From contig CALJGI010000004.1 in assembly GCA_938074045.1 (NCBI GenBank), positions 186,001-250,000 on the forward strand: a DNA stretch of 64,000 nt, given 5' to 3'. The notes under the pieces were generated by a model. The model was not told the DNA's origin. It was given only the letters and a program-made list of their open reading frames with translations, and did not search any database. Shown here in pieces: positions 27,095 through 35,981 of the stretch. Source of the stretch: an uncultured Halieaceae bacterium. GTDB taxonomy: Bacteria > Pseudomonadota > Gammaproteobacteria > Pseudomonadales > Halieaceae. Position numbers and translations under genes: made by a program. The stretch's first letter is position 1, and every line of letters begins with the position of its first letter.

Positions 27095-27651
27095 TCTCGC
27101 TCCCAGCAATAGTTCGCCAAGCCCTCCAAATAATTAGACGCACACCTCATCCTGCGTGATGTCCATGGCAACCTGTGAGGAGGTAGGCACGTACAGCAAT
27201 GCTAGCATCAATGACAGGTGCAAGGTGTGTAAAGATCACCACGCAGACTAGTTCCTCGAACTCAAAAATGCGTGGGTTGTAGAGGGCTGCTACGCTGATT
27301 TGCTCCGGATCAAAATCTGGATATGCTGGTTGAATGCCTGGCAGACTATACAAAAAATGACGTCTTCACTGGATAGGCGCGCAGAGCTCTCTATGAACAG
27401 TTTTCTGGCAAAAAAACACATGGTGGGCGATAAAGAGTAGGTCATGTTTGCAGTAATTCCCGGTTGGGTACCTAAAATCCTGGTGCCTGGCTGTTAGCAC
27501 TATCTATTTTTCTGTGGCATCTTGGTCTGCGGTGCCAACCGCCGGAATGTCTGGGGCCAGAACCGACAACACTGATTCTTCTGCGGATTATCGGTGCAGT
27601 GGAGAATGAACCGCCCGGGGTTAACTATTTTTTATTACCGAGTACAGAAGT
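27095..27651. other. Gene-free stretch of 557 bp
   Basis: I see no supported gene, RNA or repeat here. A 68-codon frame on the minus strand (27147-27353) lacks a ribosome binding site and any family resemblance. The stretch holds the divergent start regions of the luciferase-like gene and the SDR gene, so promoters are expected, but none stands out. Confidence 0.5.
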
Positions 27652-28422
27652 ATGGGAAGAATAGATGGCAAAGTAGCGCTGGTGACCGGCGGAGCCCAGG
27701 GTTTGGGAGAAGCGGCAGTTGGCCGACTCGTAGAAGAAGGGGCTATTGTGATCCTTTCAGATGCCAACACTGAAACCGGAGGTGTCACGGCAGATAAGTA
27801 TGGCGTTGCTTTTGAACGCCATGACGTCCGCGAGGAGAGCCAGTGGGAATCACTTATGTCCCGCATCCTCAAGCAGCACGGAAGGCTGGATATTCTGGTC
27901 AATAACGCCGGTATCTTTACCAGCTGCCCAGTTGATGAAACTCCTCTGGAGGACTTTCGCCGGGTGATCGACATAAATTTGATCGGGTGTTTTCTGGGAT
28001 GTAAACACGGCGTTCGGACAATGGCGCGTAACGCCAACGAGTCCGGCGGCTCTATCATCAACCTGTCATCGGTAACCGGCCTGAGGGGACAGATAGGCGG
28101 CGCAGCTTATTCATCATCAAAAGGCGGCGTGCGATTGCTGACAAAAACAGTCGCCATAGAGAATGCCGCACGGCAGATTCGATGCAATTCCATCCACCCT
28201 GGCACGATGTATACTCCCATGGTAGAGGCATTGTTTGATTCCGCTGGTGACGCGGCCCCTGCCATAAAAGCGCAGATTGAAAGCCAAACACCCATCGGAC
28301 GGATGGGCGAGCCCGCCGATATTGCTGATATGGTTTTGTTTCTAGCCAGCGACGAAAGCAAATACGTGACGGGAGCCGAAATGGTGGTGGACGGTGGTAT
28401 GACCACCGGCCTGCCCTATTAG
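27652..28422 (+). CDS. Short-chain dehydrogenase/reductase
   Basis: A 256-residue classical SDR. The cofactor loop is TGGAQGLGEAAV (TGxxxGxG, residues 12-23), NNAG is at about 84-87, the catalytic Ser is in NLSSVTG (about 138-144), the YSSSKGG motif gives Tyr and Lys at about 154 and 158, and the C-terminal VTGAEMVVDGGMTTG closes the fold. An Asp after the second strand (ILSDAN) suggests NAD(H) preference. Such proteins act on steroids, alcohols or ketones; the substrate is unknown. An MBL-fold gene follows 56 bp downstream. Confidence 0.9.
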   Translation: MGRIDGKVALVTGGAQGLGEAAVGRLVEEGAIVILSDANTETGGVTADKYGVAFERHDVREESQWESLMSRILKQHGRLDILVNNAGIFTSCPVDETPLEDFRRVIDINLIGCFLGCKHGVRTMARNANESGGSIINLSSVTGLRGQIGGAAYSSSKGGVRLLTKTVAIENAARQIRCNSIHPGTMYTPMVEALFDSAGDAAPAIKAQIESQTPIGRMGEPADIADMVLFLASDESKYVTGAEMVVDGGMTTGLPY

Positions 28423-28478
28423 TCGCCCTCGGGTACACGAGACGTAGCAAATAGGTAAATTCTTACAGGAATACATCA

Positions 28479-29435
28479 ATGAAAAAGCTATTCATCTCTT
28501 TTCTCTCACAGTGCGTGGTCGCCGGCGCGGCTTACGCGCACTCGGTACCCGAACGCCCCCAGGTAGTCTCAGTCAATGACATGCTTGGCAGCGTGGGGTG
28601 GGGTTTTGACACTCCGGTAAAGACTGAAAAACTGGGTGAGGGCTTTTACGTCCTCTTCGGGGTCGGTGGCAACATTGCGGTGTCTTCCGGTCCAGATGGT
28701 GTGCTGGTGGTAGATGACCAGTTTCCCGAAATGTGGCCAAGCCTCTGGAAAGCCATGGAGTTGCAGGGTGATAGCGGCATTGATTTCGTGATCAATACAC
28801 ATTGGCACTTCGACCACGCCGATGGCAATCAGGCCCTGGGCCAAAAGGACAATACCTGGATTGTGTCGCAGGCAAATTCAAGAGCGATGATGCTGGACGA
28901 CCACGTTATCAATCTGGTTGGCGCAGCCGTGGCACAGCCTGCCTACCCGGAACACGCCCTGCCCTCTATTACTTTTGACACAGCCATGCAGTTTCACCTG
29001 AATGGCGAGAAGATCGATCTTCTACATGCCGGCCCCGCCCACACTACCGGAGACACGGCGGTCATTTTCCGTGGCCGTAATGCCGTACATCTGGGCGATG
29101 TGTATAACAATTCGGGCTATCCATTTATTGACGCGGGAAATGGCGGCAGCCTCGATGGCGTCATTGCGTTTTGTGAGAGCGTATTGGCAGAACTGGACGA
29201 AACGTCGACGGTAATACCAGGTCACGGCCCGGTAGCCACCTATGCAGACCTCGCTTCCTATGTCGCCATGCTGAAAGATATCCGGAAGGAAATGGTGGCG
29301 CTAATAAAAGAGGGCAAATCCCTGGATGAAATAATACAGGCGGGTGTAACAAGCCCGTGGGATGAGAAAATGGGTAATCCCGCCCAATTTATCAACCGGA
29401 GTTATACCAGCCTGACCACGAATTACCTGCCCTGA
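28479..29435 (+). CDS. Exported metallo-beta-lactamase-fold hydrolase
   Basis: The 318-residue precursor has an N-terminal signal peptide (cleavage probably after AGAAYA, residue 20). The metal site is INTHWHFDHADGN (HxHxDH, about 106-118), with HTTGDT (third His), HLGDVY (Asp) and IPGHGP (last His). It resembles the periplasmic cyclase/hydrolase group of MBL proteins rather than true beta-lactamases, since it lacks the B1 Cys at the usual place. It is probably co-transcribed with the SDR gene upstream. Confidence 0.87.
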   Translation: MKKLFISFLSQCVVAGAAYAHSVPERPQVVSVNDMLGSVGWGFDTPVKTEKLGEGFYVLFGVGGNIAVSSGPDGVLVVDDQFPEMWPSLWKAMELQGDSGIDFVINTHWHFDHADGNQALGQKDNTWIVSQANSRAMMLDDHVINLVGAAVAQPAYPEHALPSITFDTAMQFHLNGEKIDLLHAGPAHTTGDTAVIFRGRNAVHLGDVYNNSGYPFIDAGNGGSLDGVIAFCESVLAELDETSTVIPGHGPVATYADLASYVAMLKDIRKEMVALIKEGKSLDEIIQAGVTSPWDEKMGNPAQFINRSYTSLTTNYLP

Positions 29436-29469
29436 TGACAAATTACGAATTCATGCGGGGGCACCGATA

Positions 29470-29589
29470 ATGGATGCCAGGATCAGCATGGTCACCCTGG
29501 GCGTGCCGAACCTCGACATATCCATCGAGTTTTATGAGCACGGGCTCAAACTTCCTCGCCTGGAATCAGTCGGCGAGACCCAGAGATGA
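29470..29589 (+). pseudogene. Stub of a VOC/glyoxalase-fold gene
   Basis: Thirty-nine codons from the ATG at 29470 read ARISMVTLGVPNLDISIEFY followed by EHGLKLPR, the unmistakable first beta-alpha unit of a VOC (glyoxalase/bleomycin-resistance) protein. It ends at a TGA (29587-29589) that overlaps the ATG of the next gene, a GNAT. The remaining 90 or so residues of a VOC protein are missing, so this is a deletion remnant joined to the GNAT gene. Confidence 0.7.
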
Positions 29590-30119
29590 GCCCCATAGAC
29601 CTCCAACCCGTTTTAGCAGGCCGAGAAATAGGCCTGCGGCCCATCACGGAGCAGGATTTTGATGCGCTGCACCAGGCGGCATCTGACCCTGAAATATGGT
29701 CGCTCCATCCGGATTCACAACGCTTTAAGCGCGACATCTTTAAACAGCGATTTTTTGAGGGTGCACTATCCAGCGGCGGCGCTCTTGTGATCCATGAAAT
29801 CGAAACACAGCGAATCATCGGCTCAAGCCGGTATTACGAGTGGTGCCCCAATACTCGCGAAATAGCCATTGGCTACACCTTTATCGAGCGGGCACATTGG
29901 GGCGGCGAAACCAATGGGGAACTGAAGCAATTGATGTTAAATCATATTTTTCAATGGGCTGACACCGTGTGGTTTCATGTGGGGGATAACAATCTCCGCT
30001 CCCGTCGTGCCGTTGAAAAGCTCGGAGCCACCCTCTCTCACGGTGAAGATCGGGAACTGGATGGCATGCCATATGTACAGCTGTACTATCGCCTGGAGCA
30101 ATCAAACTACATAAACTGA
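29586..30119 (+). CDS. GNAT family N-acetyltransferase (RimL-like)
   Basis: The 177-residue protein has a RimL-like layout: IGLRPITEQDFDALHQAASD at the N-terminus, EIAIGYTFIERAHWGGETNG in the middle and VGDNNLRSRRAVEKLGA near the end. The acetyl-CoA loop is less canonical than in the other GNATs of the window (HWGGETN in place of QxxGxG/A), as in many members with bulky aromatic substrates. Its ATG overlaps the stop of the VOC stub. The substrate is unknown. Confidence 0.83.
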   Translation: MSPIDLQPVLAGREIGLRPITEQDFDALHQAASDPEIWSLHPDSQRFKRDIFKQRFFEGALSSGGALVIHEIETQRIIGSSRYYEWCPNTREIAIGYTFIERAHWGGETNGELKQLMLNHIFQWADTVWFHVGDNNLRSRRAVEKLGATLSHGEDRELDGMPYVQLYYRLEQSNYIN

Positions 30120-30167
30120 TTCCACCTGCACCACGACAAGTCGTCTTTCAAGCGCCGGAGAAAATAA

Positions 30168-30632
30168 ATGATAGTGGGTCTGCATCACGTCGCCATAGGC
30201 GTCGACGACTTTGACAAAGCTCTCGTGTTTTACACCGAAGCGCTTGGCTTCGAGGTCGTACAACAAACCGAATTCGATAACGATGAAAACGCCAACAGCG
30301 CCATTGGCCTGGATGGCGTAAAGGCCAGGATGGCCATGCTCAAGGCACCCAATGCCTTCGTGGAACTGTGGCAGTACACCAACCCCGAACCGAAGGACTT
30401 AAGGTCTCGGCCCTGTGACTTTGGCTATCCTCACATTGCCCTGCAGGTCGACGACATTCAGCACGAGTACGATCGCCTTAAAGCGCATGGCATGGAATTC
30501 GTCGGCGAGGTAGTGGAATTCGGCGATGTGGCCTCAGCCATATATGGCCGCGACCCCTGCGGGAACGTTATTGAGCTGTACGAGATTAAGAGCAATGAGA
30601 TGGCGCAGTTGAGCAGACCGGCGAACGGCTGA
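30168..30632 (+). CDS. VOC family protein (methylmalonyl-CoA epimerase/glyoxalase-like)
   Basis: A 154-residue vicinal oxygen chelate protein: GLHHVAIGVDDFDKALVFYT (His ligand at 6), FVELWQY (Glu), HIALQVDDI (second His) and GNVIELYEI (second Glu) give a complete metal set. Such proteins include methylmalonyl-CoA epimerases, glyoxalase I and extradiol dioxygenases, and the substrate cannot be told here. The ATG at 30168 is preceded by GGAG 8 bases upstream. Confidence 0.88.
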   Translation: MIVGLHHVAIGVDDFDKALVFYTEALGFEVVQQTEFDNDENANSAIGLDGVKARMAMLKAPNAFVELWQYTNPEPKDLRSRPCDFGYPHIALQVDDIQHEYDRLKAHGMEFVGEVVEFGDVASAIYGRDPCGNVIELYEIKSNEMAQLSRPANG

Positions 30633-31186
30633 TTAGAACGCTGGGATTGTCTAGACTATAGGCAGAACCTCATGGTGTCATTGCTGGTTCTTCTCTGCGG
30701 CGTGGCCCTGAACAATGAAATACCAGCGGATATCGCGATTCCAATGGACAAGCTCGCCGCCGAGGCCGAAGGTCATGAATAAACTGGTACTGCAAAGGAT
30801 GACTCACACGCTTAACTAATTGGATCTTCCGTATGAGTTACGTCGTAATAACTACAGTTATTTATCCCCGCCAGCTAGAGGATGACGATATCGCTGTCGG
30901 CGCGTAATATTATCTGTGGCACAGACAATGAGGGGAATGATTTCCGTCACTTTCCATCAATCGACAGAACATAATCACACAATGATATATTGGGAGTGGG
31001 AAGCGGCCTCCGGCGGTCAAGAGGCCTGTATGCAGATTGCGGAGATGAACAGGGTTATGGCTGCATTTGGTTAGATATTCTCTATGGATAGACCAGAATG
31101 CTCTTACCAGACCTATCAGAAGATTGGCTAGTGGCGGCTCGAAACCAGCCTCTGCTCAACGAAACCAGGAAATCGAGAGGTCATCC
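30633..31186 (+). other. Gene-poor stretch with short coding-like remnants
   Basis: Several short frames look like ends of lost genes: one beginning at an ATG near 30671 (SLLVLLCGVALNNE, membrane-like), one starting MSYVVITTVIYPRQ near 30834, and one ending at 31073 with IYWEWEAASGGQEACMQIAE. None is a complete gene and I cannot assign families. The stretch fits the decay seen elsewhere in this part of the window. Confidence 0.35.
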
Positions 31187-31675
31187 TTGAAAATAAAAAA
31201 TTCGCTGTTGCTGGCTATGACCCATATCGGCGCCGCTGCAGCAGGATTCGCCCTCGGCATCTACGCGCTGCCTATTCTGATCGCGCCTTCTTCACCGAGT
31301 GAGGCCGAGATCGCACTCGTTGAATCCGCGGCCATTTATGAGGGAGCATTTACCAGGGACCGCGCCGACAGCGATGCTCTGCACTGGGGTGAAGGCGTTT
31401 TCTCCATTAGTGCAGATGCCATTTCTTTTTCCGGAAAACTCGCTCCCGGACCTGATTACCGCCTCTACCTGGCATCGGAGTTCGTAGAGACAGAAGCGGA
31501 TTTCAATAGAATCAAGACATCAGCCCTGGAGGTTGGCAGAGTTCAGACCTTTGATAACTTTATGATCCCTGTTAGTAAAGAGGTAGACCCGTCGAATTAC
31601 TCTACCGTCATAGTATGGTGTGAAACTTTTGGGCAGTACATCACTTCTGGTACATATACCGAACGCAAGTCATAA
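31187..31675 (+). CDS. DM13-domain protein with N-terminal membrane anchor
   Basis: The product is 162 residues if translation starts at the TTG at 31187, which has GAGAGG upstream; the frame is open further left but that part has no protein character. Residues 6-33 form a signal or anchor helix, and the rest is a DM13 domain (YEGAFTRDRADSDALHWGEG, then LAPGPDYRLYLAS and STVIVWCETFGQYI with its conserved Cys). DM13 domains are proposed to carry out redox reactions through that cysteine. The protein is probably periplasmic or anchored at the inner membrane. Confidence 0.78.
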   Translation: MKIKNSLLLAMTHIGAAAAGFALGIYALPILIAPSSPSEAEIALVESAAIYEGAFTRDRADSDALHWGEGVFSISADAISFSGKLAPGPDYRLYLASEFVETEADFNRIKTSALEVGRVQTFDNFMIPVSKEVDPSNYSTVIVWCETFGQYITSGTYTERKS

Positions 31676-31719
31676 CATAGATGTGACAACAGAACAGTTC
31701 GCATTTGGGGGCTTTGTAT

Positions 31720-32100
31720 ATGATTGACCATATTTCAATTGGAGTACGAGATCTGACGGCCTCCTCCGATTTCTATGAGACTTTACTCGGGACTATCGGC
31801 ATGCAAAAAATTACCGAACATGGTGACACAGCAGGATTTGGCAAAAAATACCCGGAATTCTGGCTGAATCACCGGTTAGAGCGGCAGCCACAGCCTGACA
31901 ACGGCAACCACGTTTGCATACGGGTCGAGTCTGTAGACGCCGTAGAGGCTTTTTACGCAAAAGCTCTGGAGCTTGGCGCGGGCGATGATGGTGGCCCCGG
32001 ACTCAGACCCGAGTATCACGAGAGCTACTATGCCGCTTTTGTAGTCGACTCGGATGGCAACAAAATTGAAGTGGTTACCTTCGTAGAAATTGAGCAGTAG
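31720..32100 (+). CDS. VOC family protein (glyoxalase-like)
   Basis: The 126-residue protein starts at the ATG at 31720 (MIDHISIGVRDLTASSDFYE), which fits the family better than an in-frame start five codons upstream. Metal-site positions are His4, the HVCIRVESVD segment with a second His, and NKIEVVTF with a Glu. The sequence is typical of the small cytoplasmic VOC group with PEYHESYYAAFV before the last strand. The substrate is unknown. A DUF2164 gene follows after 26 bp. Confidence 0.87.
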   Translation: MIDHISIGVRDLTASSDFYETLLGTIGMQKITEHGDTAGFGKKYPEFWLNHRLERQPQPDNGNHVCIRVESVDAVEAFYAKALELGAGDDGGPGLRPEYHESYYAAFVVDSDGNKIEVVTFVEIEQ

Positions 32101-32126
32101 CGCACCCCCTCTATTTGGATCCAAAC

Positions 32127-32381
32127 ATGGCAGAGATAACGTTTTCCAGCGACGAGAGAGACCTACTTACGCAAAAAATTCAAACCTATTTTGAAGAAGA
32201 GCTGGATCACGAGATCGGTATGTTTGAGGCTCAGTTTCTGCTGGATTTTTTCTCCAAGGAGATTGGGCCTTTCTACTACAATGAAGGTCTTCATGACGCC
32301 CAGGCATTGATGGAGAAAACCGTAGAATCCATCAGTGATGGCGTCTATGAGCTGGAGAAACCGGTTCAGTTCAGACGCTAG
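32127..32381 (+). CDS. DUF2164 family protein
   Basis: An 84-residue protein (from the ATG at 32127) that carries the DUF2164 pattern: IQTYFEEELDHEIGMFEAQF, then FFSKEIGPFYYNEGLHDAQA. A TTG at 32115 could add four residues. The family is a small helical protein of unknown function, common in proteobacteria. It probably shares a transcript with the VOC gene upstream. Confidence 0.85.
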   Translation: MAEITFSSDERDLLTQKIQTYFEEELDHEIGMFEAQFLLDFFSKEIGPFYYNEGLHDAQALMEKTVESISDGVYELEKPVQFRR

Positions 32382-32470
32382 CTCTCAAGGTGTTGATAAG
32401 AACACAGCAACCACGAGCTGAAGAGTGTCAAACACTGTAAGCTGGTGACAACTCAAGAGGATATACCACG

Positions 32471-32731
32471 ATGAGCTCCGAATCGCGTCCCCCCTTACCA
32501 CCCTTTGATGAGAACAGCGCCAGCCAAAAAGTCAGAATGGCTGAGGACCGCTGGAATTCACGAGATGCTGAACGCGTCTCTTTGGCATAGACCGCAGACA
32601 GCACCTGCAGAAATCGCGACGAGTTTATTCATGGCCGGGATGAAATCATCGATTTTCTACGACGCAAATGGGAACGGGAACCGCAATACCGGCTATTCAA
32701 GTTCCTCAGTCATCCCAACTTAACCCGGTAG
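32471..32731 (+). pseudogene. DUF1348 (SnoaL/NTF2-like) gene with in-frame TAG and lost 3' half
   Basis: The frame starting at the ATG at 32471 reads [20 protein letters not shown] and [12 protein letters not shown], the canonical beginning of DUF1348 proteins, which belong to the NTF2-like fold. A TAG at 32588-32590 stands where the family has Tyr, and the same frame resumes as TADSTCRNRDEFIHGRDEII and WEREPQYRLFK before ending at a TAG at 32729-32731. The C-terminal 60 or so residues of the family are gone. The gene is therefore broken at two places. Confidence 0.8.
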
Positions 32732-32735
32732 TAAC

Positions 32736-33335
32736 ATGAACTGGACTGACATCGCCCCTGCCGCGGCCACCTTGTTTCTAATCATGGACCCACTGGGGAA
32801 TGCCCCGGTGTTCAATGCCGTGATGTCCAACGTGCCAGCCGCCAGACGACCCGCCATTATTGCCAGAGAGCTGCTCATCGCGCTGGCGATTCTTATGTCC
32901 TTTCTGTTCGCCGGCAATGCCATATTAGGTTTTCTTGGCCTTTCTCAATCATCGCTGAACATAGCGGGGGGTGTGCTGCTCTTTATTATTTCCCTGCGTA
33001 TGATTTTTCCCGACGCCTCCGCAACCGAACAACCGGCCGAGAACATTGAGCCCCTGATCGTGCCGCTGGCCGTGCCACTGATAGCCGGTCCCTCAAGTAT
33101 CGCCGTGCTACTGCTGCTGAGCTCCAATCACCCGGAGCAGTTGTTCGAGTGGAGTGTGGCCCTGTTTCTGGCCTGGCTGGGCACAACCATCATATTGGCT
33201 GCGGCGCCACTGTTGTTGTCAGTCATCGGGATTCGCGGCGCCCGGGCGCTGGAGCGGTTGATGGGCATGATTCTGGTCATTCTCGCCACACAAATGCTGC
33301 TAAACGGCGTCAGGGACTTTGTGCAGAGCTTTTAA
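32736..33335 (+). CDS. MarC family membrane protein
   Basis: The 199-residue protein has six hydrophobic segments and the MarC/UPF0056 motifs: LIMDPLGNAPVF near residue 16, GNAILGFLGLSQSSLNIAGG, and VPLAVPLIAGPSSIA near 107. It is an inner-membrane protein, once linked to multiple antibiotic resistance in E. coli but now without an accepted function; NAAT-type amino acid transport is suggested for some members. It starts at ATG 32736, right after the broken DUF1348 gene. Confidence 0.88.
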   Translation: MNWTDIAPAAATLFLIMDPLGNAPVFNAVMSNVPAARRPAIIARELLIALAILMSFLFAGNAILGFLGLSQSSLNIAGGVLLFIISLRMIFPDASATEQPAENIEPLIVPLAVPLIAGPSSIAVLLLLSSNHPEQLFEWSVALFLAWLGTTIILAAAPLLLSVIGIRGARALERLMGMILVILATQMLLNGVRDFVQSF

Positions 33336-33435
33336 TGCAATCCAATTGACCGCGAGTTGACGAAGCAGGACACTTCCCCACCACAAGCCGGCGAAGTCAC
33401 GAACAGAAACGCCGGGAAGTAAACGAGGTACAGCA

Positions 33436-33714
33436 ATGCCCATTACCAGAATTACCCAGTTTGAATGCCGCCCTGGGCAGGAAGAAGCGATGTATAACTT
33501 CCTGAAGAACCTACTTCCCTATATAGAGGCATCTCCCGGGTGCCTGGGCTGCGAAGCTCTGCGAGCACAGGCGGAAGCCACCCAGTTTGTGATACTGGAA
33601 CGCTGGATCAACGAGGGCGCACACACGACCTCGGTCGCCAACTATCCACCCGATCAAATGAAGGCGGGGATGGCGTTACTCGCCTCTCCGCCAAAAGGAG
33701 GGTTTTTCGTCTAG
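33436..33714 (+). CDS. Antibiotic biosynthesis monooxygenase (ABM) domain protein
   Basis: The 92-residue protein is a single dimeric alpha-beta barrel of the ABM type: ITRITQFECRPGQEEAMYNF at the start, SPGCLGCEALRA and TQFVILERWINEGAH in the middle. Such proteins include quinol monooxygenases such as YgiN and haem-degrading enzymes, and function is not predictable from sequence alone. Its stop overlaps or abuts the nhaA start (TAG at 33712-33714, ATG at 33717), which suggests a shared transcript. Confidence 0.85.
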   Translation: MPITRITQFECRPGQEEAMYNFLKNLLPYIEASPGCLGCEALRAQAEATQFVILERWINEGAHTTSVANYPPDQMKAGMALLASPPKGGFFV

Positions 33715-33716
33715 TG

Positions 33717-34934
33717 ATGCCGTCGGAAAGAAACCAAAAACCAGCAACCTTTATCGCCGAGTTTCTCGCCCTGGAGTCCGCGAGCGGAATTCTGCTGATG
33801 GGATCGGCAGTTCTTGCCATGGTGTGCGCAAACACCTCGCTACTCCCCTGGTACGAACTACTGCTGACCACGCCTGTTGAAATACGAGTCGGTGCACTGG
33901 AAGTGGCCAAGCCACTGCTGCTCTGGATAAACGATGGCCTTATGGCCATTTTCTTCTTTCTGGTGGGATTGGAGCTAAAACGGGAGTTGGTCGAGGGAGA
34001 GTTATCAGACAAACGGAAAATTGTTCTTCCCGGTGTAGGTGCCATCGGGGGCATGGCGATTCCCGCGCTTATTTATCTTTACTTCAACTGGTCAGACCCT
34101 GTCGCCCGCCAGGGTTGGGCAATCCCGGCTGCTACTGATATTGCCTTTGCGCTCGGTGTTTTGACACTTTTGGGAAATCGGGTTCCCACCAGCATGAAGA
34201 TCTTCCTGACATCCCTCGCCATCTTTGATGACATCGGCGCTATCGTCATCATCGCCCTCTTTTACTCATCTGGACTGTCCTTGGGCGCGCTAGTGTTCGT
34301 CGGGTTTTGCGTTATTGTTTTGTGGCTTCTGAATCGCAGGGGCGTGACCTCGCGAAGCATCTACATAATGGTGGGCATTATTATGTGGGTGGCCACTCTG
34401 AAGTCCGGTGTCCACGCCACACTCGCCGGGGTGGTGCTGGCTATGTTCATCCCGCTAAGGGATCACGCAAACCCGGCGCTGTCGCCCCTGAAGGATATCG
34501 AGCACGACTTGCACACCCTGGTAGCCTTTTTTGTCTTGCCGGTGTTTGCTTTTGCCAACGCAGGCATCAACCTCGCGGGAGTGAGCAGCGAAAAATTGTT
34601 TCATGATGTGCCCTCGGGTATTGCACTTGGCCTTATTGTTGGGAAACAGGTTGGCATCTTCGGCCTGTGTGCGCTGGTAATTCGTTTGGGGTGGGCGAGT
34701 TTGCCCACGGGTATGAGCTGGCTCAGTCTTTATGGGACGGCGGCACTTTGTGGCATCGGCTTCACCATGAGTCTATTCATAGGCTCGCTGGCCTTCGAGG
34801 AAACGGGCGTTAACCTGCTGTTCGATGAACGGCTTGGAATCATTATTGGTTCGTTAATTTCAGGCGCCATGGGCTTCACCGTACTAAAATACAGCTTGGC
34901 GAAAACGCCGCCCCAACAGAAAAGAGGAGTATGA
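33717..34934 (+). CDS. nhaA: Na+/H+ antiporter NhaA
   Basis: The 405-residue protein is an NhaA-type sodium/proton antiporter of the inner membrane. Seen are ESASGILLMGSAVLAM near the start, AIFFFLVGLELKRE, PAATDIAFALGVL (with the Asp equivalent to D133 of E. coli) and FDDIGAIVIIALFY with the two ion-binding aspartates equivalent to D163 and D164. The start is the ATG at 33717, or the GTG one codon before it. It would export sodium at alkaline pH, fitting a marine lifestyle. The next gene overlaps it by four bases. Confidence 0.93.
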   Translation: MPSERNQKPATFIAEFLALESASGILLMGSAVLAMVCANTSLLPWYELLLTTPVEIRVGALEVAKPLLLWINDGLMAIFFFLVGLELKRELVEGELSDKRKIVLPGVGAIGGMAIPALIYLYFNWSDPVARQGWAIPAATDIAFALGVLTLLGNRVPTSMKIFLTSLAIFDDIGAIVIIALFYSSGLSLGALVFVGFCVIVLWLLNRRGVTSRSIYIMVGIIMWVATLKSGVHATLAGVVLAMFIPLRDHANPALSPLKDIEHDLHTLVAFFVLPVFAFANAGINLAGVSSEKLFHDVPSGIALGLIVGKQVGIFGLCALVIRLGWASLPTGMSWLSLYGTAALCGIGFTMSLFIGSLAFEETGVNLLFDERLGIIIGSLISGAMGFTVLKYSLAKTPPQQKRGV

Positions 34935-35434
34935 CCGTGCAAGCACCCTGGTCCCTGATAGTAGGACTTCTGGTGGCCAACCTGGCGGCCACCATCTACT
35001 TTGGCACACAGGATCAGGTAGCTGCTGTGCCACCACCTGCCGGGGCTCGATCGAATTCGGATGACCTTCCCGCTGTGATTAATACCCGTTTGAAGCAATC
35101 GCTGTACGATCGCTTTGTCGAGGCCTTCAATTCAGAAGATTACGATGGCCTTTATGAAATGCTTGGTCCGGTGGCCAAAGCCCAGTTTTCTCGCGAACAA
35201 ACGATCGAACAATTCGAGAAATTGGTAAAGTATTTTCAGGGTATTGACGAAGGCGGGTTCACCCACTCTGAACTGGCTAAAACCCAGGGTAGCACCCGCT
35301 TGTACGTCCTGTACTATACGGTGCGATTTTCTGAAGGCAGCGAACTCGGCGAAAAGGGTACCCTGTCGATCACTCTCGCCGTGAAGGGCACTGACCACGA
35401 GATTTACGGGATCCGGCTGTACGCCGGGCAATAA
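34931..35434 (+). CDS. Signal-anchored protein of unknown function
   Basis: A 167-residue protein whose ATG overlaps the nhaA stop (ATGA), so it is probably translated with nhaA. It has one N-terminal hydrophobic segment (about 7-25), then a soluble part likely exported to the periplasm, with YDRFVEAFNSEDYDGLYEML and a later beta-rich half (STRLYVLYYTVRFSEG). The layout hints at a cystatin/NTF2-like fold, but I do not recognise the family. The genetic link to NhaA is the only hint of a role. Confidence 0.7.
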   Translation: MTVQAPWSLIVGLLVANLAATIYFGTQDQVAAVPPPAGARSNSDDLPAVINTRLKQSLYDRFVEAFNSEDYDGLYEMLGPVAKAQFSREQTIEQFEKLVKYFQGIDEGGFTHSELAKTQGSTRLYVLYYTVRFSEGSELGEKGTLSITLAVKGTDHEIYGIRLYAGQ

Positions 35435-35516
35435 GTTGCCGGAGGCACTTTCTGACCACAGGGTTTTAGTTGTTGTAGACTTACCGGTGACTCGTCTGTC
35501 CCGGAGTACACATGTC

Positions 35517-35969
35517 ATGAAACAAATTTTCTGGAACATACTGGCCATATTGCTGGGCGTTATACTCGGGGGCAGCGTTAATATGGCGCTTATTATCGCC
35601 GGGCCCATGCTGGTACCGCCACCTGAAGGTGTTGACGTTACAAGCGCTGAAAGCATAGCGGCGTCCATTCATCTGTTTCAGCCCCGGCATTTTCTATTTC
35701 CCTTTCTGGCCCACGCTCTGGGCACACTGACTGGCGCAGTAGTAGCACTTTTCGTTGCCAAATCTCACCAGCGGGCTCTCGCCTATGGTGTCAGCGCTTC
35801 TTTTCTTATTGGTGGTATTGTTAACAGCTTTGCCATTCCGGCACCAACATGGTTTATTGCCCTGGATCTGATCGTCGCCTACATACCCATGGCCTGGCTG
35901 GCGGTGCGCCTGCATGCCGCGGCTGTTGGCAGGGCCGCCAGTACAGAACAAACCGCGGCCCCGGACTAA
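35517..35969 (+). CDS. Four-helix membrane protein of unknown function
   Basis: A 150-residue inner-membrane protein with four transmembrane segments. The family-like segments are NILAILLGVILGGSVNMALI, then VPPPEGVDVTSAESIAASIH and FPFLAHALGTLTGAVVALFV, and WFIALDLIVAYIPMAWLA near the end. I recall similar proteins in Bacteroidetes and marine proteobacteria, all without known function. The ATG at 35517 is used because the upstream part of the frame is not protein-like. It may belong to the nhaA transcript. Confidence 0.78.
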   Translation: MKQIFWNILAILLGVILGGSVNMALIIAGPMLVPPPEGVDVTSAESIAASIHLFQPRHFLFPFLAHALGTLTGAVVALFVAKSHQRALAYGVSASFLIGGIVNSFAIPAPTWFIALDLIVAYIPMAWLAVRLHAAAVGRAASTEQTAAPD

Positions 35970-35981
35970 GGAGTGCTCCAC

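Noticed and set aside
27147-27353. Minus-strand frame of 68 codons
   Set aside because: No ribosome binding site, no family resemblance and overlap with a likely promoter area.
23062-32731. In-frame stops as recoding or read-through
   Set aside because: Both TAA and TAG occur, and the same genes also carry deletions or frame jumps, so decay explains them better.
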